NCBI RefSeq assembly: GCF_947494555.1
Contig: NZ_CANLVF010000004.1
Span: forward strand, 372,001-436,000
Length of the DNA stretch: 64,000 bases
Source: an uncultured Roseibium sp.
Lineage (GTDB): Bacteria; Pseudomonadota; Alphaproteobacteria; Rhizobiales; Stappiaceae
Direction: 5' to 3'
The notes under the pieces were generated by a model. It saw nothing but the letters and a program-made list of their open reading frames with translations, made no database searches and was not told where the DNA came from. Numbering within the stretch: the stretch's first letter is position 1; the number at the start of each line of letters is the position of its first letter. Both the position numbers and the translations under genes were made by a program. Below are positions 35,264 through 44,157 of the stretch, one piece after another.

Positions 35264-36409
35264 TCAGGCAACGCGCCTGCCCTCGCGCCAGACGCCGCGC
35301 ACGATCGGAACGCTGCCGACAAGTTTTACCTGTATCAGGTCGGCACGCAGACCGGGAGACAGAGTGCCGCGATCGGTCAGCCCGATTGCACGGGCCGGGC
35401 TGGATGTGACCGTGGCGACCGCTCTGGGCAGGTCGATGGTCTCGATTTCGTCTGCAAGCTGGAAAGCCGCCTGGATAAGGGAGGCCGGAACGTAGTCTGA
35501 AGACAGCACGTCGAGATGTCCCGCTTCGGCGAGTTCTTTTGCCGATACGTTTCCGGAGTGCGAGCCGCCGCGTACGACATTGGGGGCCCCCATGAGTACC
35601 GCCATGCCAGCCTCATGGGAGGCTTTCGCCGCCTCGATTGTGGTCGGGAATTCAGCGATTTTCGTGCCCAGTCCGATCGCTTCTTCGACATGGTCGATCG
35701 TCGCGTCGTCGTGGCTTGCAATGGCAATTCCGCGATCTTGTGCGAGTGCCGACAGCTTCCTGCGGTTATCGGGTGCCAGCCCGCCAGCGCGTGCCTGCCG
35801 CCGCCGGATGAACTCGTCCATCTCGGCGTCGGTAAAGCCCTTCTTGCCCTGGTAATAGATCTTGTAGGAATCGAGCGAGACGAACTGCCGTTGGCCTGGC
35901 GTGTGATCCATCAGTGAAATCAGCCGGATGCTCTTGTCGTCCTGGAACACTTCGAAAGCGCCCAGAACATCTGGCGCTGAGACCTCGCAGCGTAGGTGGA
36001 TGAAGTGGTCGGCGCGAAGCCTGTGTTCGCGCTGGCCCGTTTCGATCGCATCGGCGAGCGCACGCATGTCCGCGTAGCTCAGGTCGGCATCTTCATCCAT
36101 CCCGACGCGCAGCGCATCGAAAACGGTGGTGATACCGGCGCACGCAATCTGGGCGTCATGTGCCTGCACCGCCGACACGGTGTTCCAGCGCACTTTCGGG
36201 CGAGGGGCGTAGTGGGTTTCCAGATGGTCTGTGTGCAGCTCAACTAGACCGGGCAGGAGAAAGTCGCCTTCACAGTCGTGGCCCTCGATATTGCTCGGCG
36301 TTTCGATTGCTTCGATCGCGCCAGATGAGTTCACGCTCAAGGAGCCGTCGATAACCTCGTCGGCGAGTATAAGCCTTGCGTTCTTGAAGACTTTCAGATG
36401 CGTGCTCAT
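35264..36409 (-). CDS. phnM: PhnM, alpha-D-ribose 1-methylphosphonate 5-triphosphate diphosphatase
   Basis: 381 residues of the amidohydrolase superfamily. Metal-binding motifs include ELHTDHLETH (about 57-66) and SHDDAT. A C-terminal stretch VTSSPARAIGLTDRGTLSPG matches the family. It removes pyrophosphate from the 5-triphosphate formed by the PhnGHIL step, giving the substrate for PhnJ. Its start overlaps the stop of the DUF1045 gene by four bases (ATGA), which shows translational coupling. Confidence 0.95.
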   Translation of the reverse strand: MSTHLKVFKNARLILADEVIDGSLSVNSSGAIEAIETPSNIEGHDCEGDFLLPGLVELHTDHLETHYAPRPKVRWNTVSAVQAHDAQIACAGITTVFDALRVGMDEDADLSYADMRALADAIETGQREHRLRADHFIHLRCEVSAPDVLGAFEVFQDDKSIRLISLMDHTPGQRQFVSLDSYKIYYQGKKGFTDAEMDEFIRRRQARAGGLAPDNRRKLSALAQDRGIAIASHDDATIDHVEEAIGLGTKIAEFPTTIEAAKASHEAGMAVLMGAPNVVRGGSHSGNVSAKELAEAGHLDVLSSDYVPASLIQAAFQLADEIETIDLPRAVATVTSSPARAIGLTDRGTLSPGLRADLIQVKLVGSVPIVRGVWREGRRVA

Positions 36410-37155
36410 GCATTCTCCTCGGCGGCCGGACGGTCGGCGTGGTCGCCAGCCGGACCCTCGCGTTGCGTCCCTGTTAGCTGAAAAACGGTGTGAACGTCGA
36501 ACGGTGCGCCCCGCTCCGGTTCAACGTAAAGCGCGAAGGACCGGCAGATGTGCGGGCGTCCGGTGACCTCTGCGAAGTGCCGCTCGGCCGCTGCCTTCAT
36601 CCGATCGGCTTCTTCTGCGTTCTCCAGCTTGTTGGAGAGCGTCATGTGGAAGCGGAACTCGTCAAATATGTAAGGGTACCCCCACTCCGTCAGATAGCCG
36701 TCCTGTCTGGCCGTCAGGCCACTCTTGCGGCGACGCTCAATATCCGCTTGAGAAAGAGGCGCGCGAAAATTCTCGAAGCGGCGAACACATGCCGAGGCAA
36801 AGGCAGCCAGCTCCGGTTCATCCGCATTAGGTGTCAGGGCAAGGAATTTGCCGAGCGGATTGACAGTGAAACTTCTGACTTCGAAGGGTGATGCAGTCTG
36901 TGCAAAGTCGCCGCATGCCTGAACAAGGTCCGTTTCGGTGACGTTGGACCGCAAGTGAAACGGCGCCTTGAGCGTGCCGTGAAAGCCGTAGCGGCGCGGG
37001 CTGTCGGTCAGCGCGTGAAGACGCTCCGGATCAACACCCGCCACGTCCGGCTGGGTGAGGGACGTTCCGGTAAAGGGGTCTCTGCCCAGCCAGGTGTTCC
37101 CGAGCTGCATCAGTAAATCGTCCGCATCGGCTGCAAAATAGAGGGCGTAGCGCAT
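36406..37155 (-). CDS. DUF1045 2H-phosphoesterase-like phosphonate metabolism protein
   Basis: 249 residues. Two HxT motifs, H59-G-T61 in GFHGTLKAPF and H170-M-T172 in FRFHMTLSNKL, mark the 2H phosphoesterase fold, whose members open cyclic phosphates. DUF1045 proteins occur almost only in C-P lyase operons. The pathway makes 5-phosphoribosyl 1,2-cyclic phosphate, normally opened by PhnP, which is not in this cluster; DUF1045 may do that step here. This is inference from motif and context. It is coupled to phnM by a four-base overlap and separated from phnL by a structured gap. Confidence 0.9.
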   Translation of the reverse strand: MRYALYFAADADDLLMQLGNTWLGRDPFTGTSLTQPDVAGVDPERLHALTDSPRRYGFHGTLKAPFHLRSNVTETDLVQACGDFAQTASPFEVRSFTVNPLGKFLALTPNADEPELAAFASACVRRFENFRAPLSQADIERRRKSGLTARQDGYLTEWGYPYIFDEFRFHMTLSNKLENAEEADRMKAAAERHFAEVTGRPHICRSFALYVEPERGAPFDVHTVFQLTGTQREGPAGDHADRPAAEENA

Positions 37156-37199
37156 TTCGGTACCAGGGTTCAGTCAAGGGAGGCAGAAAGGCTCTAAAG

Positions 37200-37239
37200 G
37201 CAGGCGGTGACTGTTCTGTGACAGTTTGCTCCCGCCTGC
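37200..37239 (-). terminator. Hairpin between phnL and the DUF1045 gene
   Basis: An 8-bp perfect stem, GCAGGCGG (37200-37207) and CCGCCTGC (37232-37239), with a smaller CTGT/ACAG stem inside. It may be a partial terminator or mRNA-stability element that sets levels of DUF1045-phnM-phnN. There is no long T run. Confidence 0.5.
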
Positions 37240-37262
37240 AACCGTTTCCTTGTCAAATTCGG

Positions 37263-37967
37263 TCAGGCGGCCGCGTCTGCGGCAAATGCGGTCACATCGA
37301 TGATGCGATCGGCGATTTCCTCCCTGACATCCTGATCGTGCAGAATACCGACCATTGCGACACCCTGTTCCTTCTTTTCCTGCACGAGGCGGACGACCAC
37401 GGCCCGATTGGCAGCGTCGAGCGAAGCGGTCGGCTCATCGAGAAGCAGGATCGGATAGTGCGCGATAAATCCGCGGGCAATATTGACCCTTTGCTGCTCA
37501 CCTCCGGAAAAGGTCGCGGGCGGCAGCGTCCACAGCCGTTCAGGAACGTTCAGGCGGGCAAGGAGCGAGCGTGCCTTCTTAACGGCGTTGTCCTCGCTTT
37601 CACCCTGGGCAATCAGCGGCTCCGCCACGACGTCCTCGGCCGAGACGCGCGGGATTGTCCTGAGGAACTGGCTGACATATCCGATTGTGTCCTCACGGAG
37701 CTGCAGGACTTTTCGGGGTTCGGCATCGGCGACGTTGATGATTTCGTCGTCAATGGTGACAAGGATCTGACCCTGATCGCAGCGATAATTGCCGTAGATC
37801 ATTTTCAAAATGGAGCTCTTGCCGGCACCGGACGGGCCGCCCAGAACGACGCATTCCCCGGTGTTTACGGAAAATTCCACCTTGTCGACGACCGGTATGA
37901 TCGTGCCACCCTGAAGATGCATGGTGAAGGACTTGCCGACATTGTTGAGATAAAGACGGACAGGCAT
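37263..37967 (-). CDS. phnL: C-P lyase ABC-type subunit PhnL
   Basis: 234 residues. ABC ATPase motifs are visible: Walker A GGPSGAGKSS (43-52), signature FSGGEQQRVNIARG and Walker B ILLLDEPTASLD. PhnL-specific conserved start LYLNNVGKSFTMHLQGG is present. PhnL, with PhnG, PhnH and PhnI, attaches the phosphonate to ATP ribose to form ribose 1-methylphosphonate 5-triphosphate; it is not a transporter ATPase. It starts 15 bases after the phnK stop. Confidence 0.95.
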   Translation of the reverse strand: MPVRLYLNNVGKSFTMHLQGGTIIPVVDKVEFSVNTGECVVLGGPSGAGKSSILKMIYGNYRCDQGQILVTIDDEIINVADAEPRKVLQLREDTIGYVSQFLRTIPRVSAEDVVAEPLIAQGESEDNAVKKARSLLARLNVPERLWTLPPATFSGGEQQRVNIARGFIAHYPILLLDEPTASLDAANRAVVVRLVQEKKEQGVAMVGILHDQDVREEIADRIIDVTAFAADAAA

Positions 37968-37982
37968 GTTTGGTTGCTCCTC

Positions 37983-38771
37983 TCAGACTTGAAGGATGGA
38001 GGACACAAGAAGCTGTGAGTAGGGCTCGCGCGGATCGTCGAGCACCTGATCGGTCAGACCGGCTTCAATCACATAGCCTTGGCGCATGACCATAATCCGG
38101 TGCGAGAGCAACCGGGCGACAGCAAGGTCATGGGTCACGATCACGACCGACAATCCGAGATCGGATACAAGCCGCCGCAGAAGATCGAGCAGCCGTGCCT
38201 GCACCGACACGTCGAGGCCGCCTGTGGGTTCGTCCATGAACACCAGCCGCGGGTGGGTTACAAGATTGCGCGCGATCTGAAGCCGCTGGCGCATGCCGCC
38301 CGAAAAAGAACGCGGGTCGTCGTCAATCCGGTCGCTTTCAATTTCAACGCGGCCCAGCCAGTCGTCTGCTGTTGAACGGATATTGCCGTAGTGCCGTTGG
38401 CCGACTGCCATCAGCCGCTCGCCCACATTGGCCCCTGCGGACACATTCATGCGCAGGCCGTCTGCGGCATTCTGGTGCACAAAGCCCCAGTCGGTGCGCA
38501 TCAGAAGGCGGCGTTCTGCTTCCGTCAGTTGGTAAAGATTGCGCATTGCGCCGTCGCGCATCCGGTATTCGATGGCACCGGCTGTCGGCGCGAGTCGCGT
38601 CGACAGGCAGTTGAGCAAAGTGGTCTTGCCGGAGCCGCTTTCCCCCACGATGGCGAGCACTTCGCCCGGCCACAGATCGAAGGAGACGTCGAGGCAACCG
38701 ACCCGGTCGCCGTAGTAGCGGGTGACATTGTGAACCTGCAGAAGCGGTTCGTCCGATTGAATCGTGTTCAT
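37983..38771 (-). CDS. phnK: C-P lyase ABC-type subunit PhnK
   Basis: 262 residues with Walker A GESGSGKTT (39-47), signature FSGGMRQRLQIARN and Walker B LVFMDEPTGGLD. It matches PhnK, which binds the PhnGHIJ core complex and is needed for C-P bond cleavage in vivo. Start and stop overlap by four bases with phnJ (ATGA), showing tight coupling. Confidence 0.95.
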   Translation of the reverse strand: MNTIQSDEPLLQVHNVTRYYGDRVGCLDVSFDLWPGEVLAIVGESGSGKTTLLNCLSTRLAPTAGAIEYRMRDGAMRNLYQLTEAERRLLMRTDWGFVHQNAADGLRMNVSAGANVGERLMAVGQRHYGNIRSTADDWLGRVEIESDRIDDDPRSFSGGMRQRLQIARNLVTHPRLVFMDEPTGGLDVSVQARLLDLLRRLVSDLGLSVVIVTHDLAVARLLSHRIMVMRQGYVIEAGLTDQVLDDPREPYSQLLVSSILQV

Positions 38772-39697
38772 CGGGTCGTTTCCCTCTGGTTCTTTTCTGT
38801 AATCTGGGCCGCGGCCGGATTGGCTGCCATTGGCCCGGTGTGACCTTGTGCGCGGCGTTCCTCGCAGTGGTCACTGTCTGAGCAGACGAACATCCGCCCG
38901 CCTCTGTCGTCGAGAATGACCTCGTCGAGATAGACATTTTCCGCGCCGCAGAGTGCGCAAGGCTTGTCGAATTTCTGGACCTCGAAGGGATAGTCTTCAA
39001 AGTCGAGGCTTTTCACCTTCGTATAGGGAGGGATCGCATAGATGCGTTTTTCACGGCCGGCGCCGTATAGCTGCAGCGCAGCCATTTCGTCGATCTTCGG
39101 ATTGTCGAATTTCGGCGTCGGCGAAGGATCCATCACATAGCGGTCATTGACCTTCACCGGATACGCATACGTGGTGGCAATGTGCCCGTTTTTCGCAATG
39201 TCCTCGTAGAGCTTCACATGCATGAGGCCGTAGTCCTCCAAAGCATGCATCTTGCGGGTCTCGGTTTCGCGCGGCTCCAGAAAACGAAGCGGTTCCGGGA
39301 TGGGAACCTGGAACACCAGGATCTGGTCCTCGGTAAGCGTTTTCTCCGGGATGCGGTGCCGCGTCTGGATAACGGTCGCCTCGGAGGTTTCGTAGGTCGT
39401 CCGGACACCTGCCGTTTTTTCGAAAAAGCCGCGTAGGGACACAGCATTCGTCGTATCATCGGAGCCCTGGTCGATCATTTTCAAACAATCGTCCTTTCCG
39501 AGGACCGCGGCCGTTACCTGAACGCCGCCTGTTCCCCAGCCATAGGGCATCGGCATTTCACGAGACGCAAAGGGCACTTGATATCCGGGTATTGCGATCC
39601 CTTTCAGGATCGCCCTGCGGATCATGCGCTTTGTCTGTTCGTCCAGATAGGCGAAATTGTATTCGCCCTGATCGTAGATCTGAGCCGTGTCATTCAT
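38768..39697 (-). CDS. phnJ: Radical SAM C-P lyase PhnJ
   Basis: 309 residues. C247, C250, C272 and C278 keep the spacing (+3, +22, +6) of the E. coli PhnJ residues, three of which bind the [4Fe-4S] cluster and one of which forms a thiyl radical. The glycine-rich PYGWGTGGVQV region near 51-61 and GIAIPGYQVPFASREMPM are conserved. PhnJ cleaves the C-P bond of ribose 1-phosphonate 5-phosphate to give methane or the respective hydrocarbon. All four essential residues are intact, so the enzyme should be active. It overlaps phnI and phnK by four bases each. Confidence 0.96.
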   Translation of the reverse strand: MNDTAQIYDQGEYNFAYLDEQTKRMIRRAILKGIAIPGYQVPFASREMPMPYGWGTGGVQVTAAVLGKDDCLKMIDQGSDDTTNAVSLRGFFEKTAGVRTTYETSEATVIQTRHRIPEKTLTEDQILVFQVPIPEPLRFLEPRETETRKMHALEDYGLMHVKLYEDIAKNGHIATTYAYPVKVNDRYVMDPSPTPKFDNPKIDEMAALQLYGAGREKRIYAIPPYTKVKSLDFEDYPFEVQKFDKPCALCGAENVYLDEVILDDRGGRMFVCSDSDHCEERRAQGHTGPMAANPAAAQITEKNQRETTR

Positions 39698-40818
39698 TCT
39701 GCAGCCTCCTGGGCAGCGGCATCTTCATCCGGGTTCTGGTCACGTTTTTCGAACCACTCAGCGCGCATCCTGCGGACAAGATCGAGTTCGGCCTGGAAGT
39801 CGACATAGTGGGGCAGTTTCAAGTGTTCGACGAAACCGGTCGCCTGGATATTGTCAGAATGCGAGAGGACGAATTCGATGTCCTGGGCCGGCGCAGACTG
39901 TTCTTCGCCAAGCTCCTGCCAGCGCATGGACCGGTCGACCATGGCCATCGACATGGCCTTGCGTTCGACCTGGCCGAAAACGAGGCCGTAGCCGCGTGTA
40001 AAGGTCGGTGCGGCTTTTGAAGACCCCTTGAACTGGTTGACCATCTGGCACTCGGTGACCTTGATTGTCCCGAGCGTTACGGCAAATCCCAGTTCTTCCG
40101 CGAAGAACTCGACTTCCACCTCGCCATAGCGGATTTCACCGGCAAACGGGTGGGTCCGCCCGTAACCGCGCTGGGTGGAGTAGGCAAGTGCGAGCAGGAA
40201 GCCCTCGTCGCCACGCGCAAGGTTCTGGAGGCGTAGGTCGCGATCCGCTGGAAAAGCAAGCGGTTCGCGCGTGAGATCGCCGACAGGGGCGTCAACGTCG
40301 GTGATCGGGTCCGGTTCCATAAGGCCTTCGTCACCGAGCAGGTCGGTCACGCGTGGCATGGCTTCGTCGCGCATCTCTGCCGTTTCAACAGGCAATTCAG
40401 CGCCATCCGATTCCGCGGCGAGTGTGAAGTCGAGCAGCCGGTAGCTGTAGTCGAATGTCGGGCCGAGCACCTGGCCGCCCGGCAGGTCCTTGTAGGTGGC
40501 TGAAATCCGGCGCTCCACCAGCATCCTGGCGGTGTCCACCGGTTGGCTGTATCCGAATCGAGGCAAGGTGGTCCGGTAAGCCCGCATCAGGAATGCGGCC
40601 TCGATCAGGTCACCGCGCGCCTGCTTGATGGCAAGTGCCGCGAGAGTTTCGTCGTATAGCGACCCTTCGCCCATCACGCGGGCGACGGAATGGGACAGCT
40701 GTTCAGCGATCTGCTCCAGCGTCAGCGCGGGCACCGACGTGTCGCCCCGGCGGCGTTTGGCAAGCAGCTTGTGAGCGTTTCGGATGGCTGTTTCGCCACC
40801 TTTGACGGCAACATACAT
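39694..40818 (-). CDS. phnI: C-P lyase subunit PhnI
   Basis: 374 residues, the usual length. Begins MYVAVKGGETAIRNAH, a hallmark of PhnI, and includes GYSQPVDTARMLVERRISATYKDLPGG, partly quoted. PhnI is the nucleosidase-type subunit that carries the transfer of phosphonate to the ATP ribose. The Glu/Ala-rich C terminus is unremarkable. It begins three bases after phnH and overlaps phnJ by four. Confidence 0.95.
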   Translation of the reverse strand: MYVAVKGGETAIRNAHKLLAKRRRGDTSVPALTLEQIAEQLSHSVARVMGEGSLYDETLAALAIKQARGDLIEAAFLMRAYRTTLPRFGYSQPVDTARMLVERRISATYKDLPGGQVLGPTFDYSYRLLDFTLAAESDGAELPVETAEMRDEAMPRVTDLLGDEGLMEPDPITDVDAPVGDLTREPLAFPADRDLRLQNLARGDEGFLLALAYSTQRGYGRTHPFAGEIRYGEVEVEFFAEELGFAVTLGTIKVTECQMVNQFKGSSKAAPTFTRGYGLVFGQVERKAMSMAMVDRSMRWQELGEEQSAPAQDIEFVLSHSDNIQATGFVEHLKLPHYVDFQAELDLVRRMRAEWFEKRDQNPDEDAAAQEAAE

Positions 40819-40821
40819 GGC

Positions 40822-41463
40822 TCAGGCCTCCGTGAGCGTAATGCGGGTGGAGCGGGGCAGCGCCGCGACCTCTGCCGTGCCTGCAAAAATCAGGTCGACA
40901 CCACGCGGAAACTGCCGGTTGTTTGAAACGACCTGATCCCAGAAAACGGGAGGAGTGGGACCAGTGCTGAAGGATGCGGTGTCCTTTATTCCCGGACCGG
41001 CCAGCGTGACAGCCTGAGCCTTGCCGAAGGTTTGTCCGGTGAGGATCACCGTCGTCGACTGATCGGGATACTCGGCGGAGCCCTGGTTGAAGCTCGCTAG
41101 CGGGATCATCGATTGTGGTTCGCTCACAAGCGCAAAGGCGGCTTCTACGGGCTCCGACAGGATCGGCGCGCCCGTGTGAAAGCGTAAAAAGGCCTTCACG
41201 GCTTCGGATTGCATGAGCGGTCGGTCAAGCCAGACAGGGGTGTCGTAGTCGAAGAGTGTCAACGCTATGGCAGCCGCCGCCGGCGTCAGCGGCTCAGGTG
41301 GAACTTCTGAGCACATCACGAGTTTTTGGCGTGTGCCCGGGCGTGCCATGACGCTCATGATCGCTCGAAAACAGGCCTGTGCGTCGTGAACGGGGTCGAG
41401 GAAGCCGGCAGAAAGCGGCGTGCTTCGCCCATTTTGAACGGGTGTTGAAACTGTCGTTTCCAT
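40822..41463 (-). CDS. phnH: C-P lyase subunit PhnH
   Basis: 213 residues. Conserved PhnH blocks include GFLDPVHDAQACFRAIMSVM and the C-terminal PRGVDLIFAGTAEVAALPRST, quoted in part. PhnH is a structural subunit of the PhnGHIJ core complex; no enzymatic residues are known. It overlaps phnG by one base. Confidence 0.95.
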   Translation of the reverse strand: METTVSTPVQNGRSTPLSAGFLDPVHDAQACFRAIMSVMARPGTRQKLVMCSEVPPEPLTPAAAAIALTLFDYDTPVWLDRPLMQSEAVKAFLRFHTGAPILSEPVEAAFALVSEPQSMIPLASFNQGSAEYPDQSTTVILTGQTFGKAQAVTLAGPGIKDTASFSTGPTPPVFWDQVVSNNRQFPRGVDLIFAGTAEVAALPRSTRITLTEA

Positions 41464-41948
41464 CAGTTGTCTCCCCGCACCATCGTGAAGAAGTTGACTT
41501 TCGTCGCTTCGGTTTCCTGTTTCACCGTTTCACCTGCGGCTGCATGAGCCTCGGCAAGCGGTGTGATGATGTCCTGCTCGATCTGCGCGCGCTCTTCGTC
41601 TCGCTGCCAGCGGGCGTCGATCAGAGCGGTGTGAAGGGCTTTTTCCTTGTTGCGTCCGAGGCTGTAGGAGCTCCCGGTTTCGCCAGTTGCAAGACGAACA
41701 ACGCAGCGGGTCACCGTAACTTCGCCGAGATTGAAGGGATTGCCCGTGCCGCCCATGCGACCGCGCACCATGACCAGTCCTGTCTCGGGCTGGCGCACAA
41801 GTTCGTAGTCTGCAGCCTGTAGGGCGTGGAATTTTTCCGCGATGGCATCGGGTGCCGCGGCTGCGAGCGTTGCCATGATTTTTTGGCGTTCAAGTTGGGC
41901 ACCTGCGGTGTGACTGGAGGTGCCGTCGGGAGTGCTGGCTTCGGTCAT
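41463..41948 (-). CDS. phnG: C-P lyase subunit PhnG
   Basis: 161 residues. The conserved features MVRGRMGGTGNPFNLGEVTVTR and YSLGRNKEKALHTALIDA, quoted in part, identify PhnG. It is the first gene of the minus-strand operon, divergent from phnF, and its promoter lies in the shared spacer with the PhnF-type operator. It is part of the phosphonate-activating complex. Confidence 0.95.
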   Translation of the reverse strand: MTEASTPDGTSSHTAGAQLERQKIMATLAAAAPDAIAEKFHALQAADYELVRQPETGLVMVRGRMGGTGNPFNLGEVTVTRCVVRLATGETGSSYSLGRNKEKALHTALIDARWQRDEERAQIEQDIITPLAEAHAAAGETVKQETEATKVNFFTMVRGDN

Positions 41949-42019
41949 AAGTCGCGCCTTCGGTTTGGCGGTAACTGGAGAGAATGTCGAAAACGCATTT
42001 TCTCTACCGCTGAATTGTC

Positions 42020-42037
42020 TATTTGTCTATACAAATA
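42020..42037. promoter_or_regulatory. PhnF operator candidate between phnG and phnF
   Basis: TATTTGTCTATACAAATA has perfect 6-bp arms with a 6-base centre, and it contains GTCTATAC (42025-42032), which fits the GTnTAnAC box of the HutC subfamily of GntR regulators. Its place, 42 bases before the phnF ATG, suits repression of both directions. Confidence 0.75.
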
Positions 42038-42078
42038 ATCCAGTTGACTCTTTGGTACTGAAAATTGATGACGAGCGC

Positions 42079-42819
42079 ATGACGAAAAACACCATTCTCG
42101 ACCGCAGCGCAGGCATTGCCGTCTGGCGCCAGATCATGGAAACGCTGAAGGCGGAAATTGTCAGCGGCAGATTTGAGGAAGGAAGCCGTCTGCCACCGGA
42201 ATCGGAGCTTGCCACCCGCTTTGGTGTGAACCGCCACACGGTGCGGCGGGCCATCGCAGCGCTGACGGCGGAAGGTGTCCTCAGAGCAGATCAGGGCCGC
42301 GGCACTTTTGTTGCTTCAGCGCCCCTCAGTTATCCGATTGGGCCGCGAACACGGTTTTCGGAAATCGTTTCCGGGCAGGACAGATCGCCGAGCGGGCGGC
42401 TGATCGGTTCAGCGCTGGAAGAGGCCGATGCACTGCTTGCGCAACAGCTTGAACTTCCGCTTGGAACCATGCTCATCCGGCTTGAAACGCTGCGCGTTGC
42501 GGACGGTATTCCGATGATCGTCGGTACCGGCTGGTTCGAACAGTCGCGGGTACCGAATTTCGTTGCCGACTATGCTGAAAGCGGGTCGATCACCAAGGCC
42601 CTGCAAAAGGCCGGGATTGATGACTACCGGCGCAAGGAGTCACGCATAACCGCGGAGCTGGTGGATGCCAGGGATGCGCAGCAGCTTGGTATCCCGCTGG
42701 GCCAGCCGGTCATGGTGGTGGAAAGCGTCAATCTCGACATGTCCGGCAGGCCGATACAGTACACACGAGCAAGGGCCGCTGCAGACCGGATCCAGCTTGT
42801 GGTGAACGGGGAAATCTGA
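42079..42819 (+). CDS. phnF: PhnF family GntR (HutC-type) regulator
   Basis: 246 residues from ATG 42079; an in-frame upstream extension would cross the operator and is rejected. The N-terminal winged helix (IVSGRFEEGSRLPPESELA, VNRHTVRRAIAALTAEGVL) is GntR-type. The C-terminal UTRA ligand domain begins near 90 (YPIGPRTRFSEIVSGQ). PhnF regulators control C-P lyase genes in response to phosphonate or phosphate-starvation signals. It is divergent from phnG with the HutC-type box between them, so autorepression is likely. Confidence 0.93.
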   Translation: MTKNTILDRSAGIAVWRQIMETLKAEIVSGRFEEGSRLPPESELATRFGVNRHTVRRAIAALTAEGVLRADQGRGTFVASAPLSYPIGPRTRFSEIVSGQDRSPSGRLIGSALEEADALLAQQLELPLGTMLIRLETLRVADGIPMIVGTGWFEQSRVPNFVADYAESGSITKALQKAGIDDYRRKESRITAELVDARDAQQLGIPLGQPVMVVESVNLDMSGRPIQYTRARAAADRIQLVVNGEI

Positions 42820-42922
42820 CGGCAGTCATCCTTTAGTGCATATGCGGGTCAGCGAGCATCGCCCGCTCCAGCTTACCGGCTTGCAGAAAAATTCGCGTCC
42901 GAAGCCGAACGTCAAGGCTCCG

Positions 42923-43765
42923 CTAGACAGGCTCGACCCTGGCACTGGAGACAAGTTGCTGGCGTGCCGCCTCAAGATATGTGGCGCTGACCGGAAGGTC
43001 CCGACCGTCTTCGAGCACAGCGCGGTATCCCCTGTCGCGTCTCTCAATCGCTTTCAGAAACTGTTGCGCCACCCAATGAGAGCGATGCACACGCACGCCG
43101 GGATATCCTTCAAGAAGGTCGATGGCATCACTCAAGCGCATGAGGATCAATGCCTTTCCCGTCGTTAGCGTGACCTCTGCATAGTGATCCTGCATTGAAA
43201 TCGACACGACAGACCCATGACGCACATTGTGAGGCAGACGTGACATCAGGGGCACAGAAGCTGCCTCCAACTGTTCAGGCGCTGGCGCAGCTGGCGCGGC
43301 ATCGGTGGCTTCCGAAACTAAATCATCAGTTGCTTTGCGTTTTTCCAGCCGGTTGCCGAACAGAGCAGGCCAGAGAACGAATTCGGTCAAAAGAAGCAAG
43401 ATCGAGAAAATCGTGACCTGCACATAAAGAAGCGGATAGGGCGTCGTAATCTCGAGCTTGTCGCCAACCATTCCATAGAGAACGGATATGTAGCCCGCCG
43501 CCGGCAGCGCGGCCAGCGCGATCCCTAGGACAAATCGCGGGAAGGAAGGAATTCTGCCTGCCAGACGGCTGAAATAGAAAACATGCAGGATCGGCACGAC
43601 GATCAGCGCACAACCTAGAATATCCAGGCTCCAGAAAACCGCACGCTGCCACAAGGTCATGGTCTCGTACGTTCCGAACGGGCCCACGCCTATGGCGATA
43701 AAGGTTATGCCAAAATAGAGAAAAAGCTTCCTTTCGGGATCAAAAACTACGTCAATTTCACGCAT
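42923..43765 (-). CDS. Membrane-bound LytTR DNA-binding regulator
   Basis: 280 residues from ATG 43765; the longer frame to 43918 has no support. Four hydrophobic segments (FLYFGITFIAIGVGPFG, ILGCALIVVPILHVFYF, FVLGIALAALPAAGYISVLY, VTIFSILLLLTEFVLWPALF) place most of the N terminus in the membrane. A linker rich in Ala/Glu leads to a LytTR domain (about 180-275: VSISMQDHYAEVTL, GVRVHRSHWVAQ). LytTR proteins are usually receivers of two-component systems; this one senses through its own membrane part. Target genes are unknown; nearby genes are candidates. Confidence 0.85.
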   Translation of the reverse strand: MREIDVVFDPERKLFLYFGITFIAIGVGPFGTYETMTLWQRAVFWSLDILGCALIVVPILHVFYFSRLAGRIPSFPRFVLGIALAALPAAGYISVLYGMVGDKLEITTPYPLLYVQVTIFSILLLLTEFVLWPALFGNRLEKRKATDDLVSEATDAAPAAPAPEQLEAASVPLMSRLPHNVRHGSVVSISMQDHYAEVTLTTGKALILMRLSDAIDLLEGYPGVRVHRSHWVAQQFLKAIERRDRGYRAVLEDGRDLPVSATYLEAARQQLVSSARVEPV

Positions 43766-44157
43766 CGCGAATTGGTCTCTGCGAATTAAATCAAAATTTC
43801 TCAACGGTTTCACGCAGCCGCCGTTCCGTAAGCACGAACTTTCTGGATTAGTCGTCTGCGCTTGTTCCAATCGGAGAAGATTGATGCGCGCCGGACCAAA
43901 AATCAAGCGCCGGGGCAAATCGATTTCGATCGGGCAGGAGCCTGGGTGGTCATGTCAAGGGGTGTCGAAATTGAAGTTCCAGCAACTTTTGCGTTTGCAG
44001 GGGTTCCCCGCGCATGAAACCCCTTTCGAACACGTGACATGGAAACGGGATCACCTTGGACAGCGAGCGAGAGGATCGGTCTCGGCACACTCCTCAAATT
44101 CAAAATGACAGCTGGTTTCTTTAGCTGATTTCCAAAACAGAATGTGAGAATCGCATC
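43766..44157. other. Intergenic region between LytTR and VPLPA-CTERM genes
   Basis: About 390 bases. It should hold the LytTR promoter (minus) and the promoter of the surface protein (plus). A partial inverted match around GGGGTT/AACCCC (44006-44040) may be an mRNA structure. No gene is supported. Confidence 0.4.

Noticed and set aside
40822-41948. A regulatory overlap or frameshift between phnG and phnH
   Set aside because: The one-base overlap is ordinary translational coupling and both proteins are full length.
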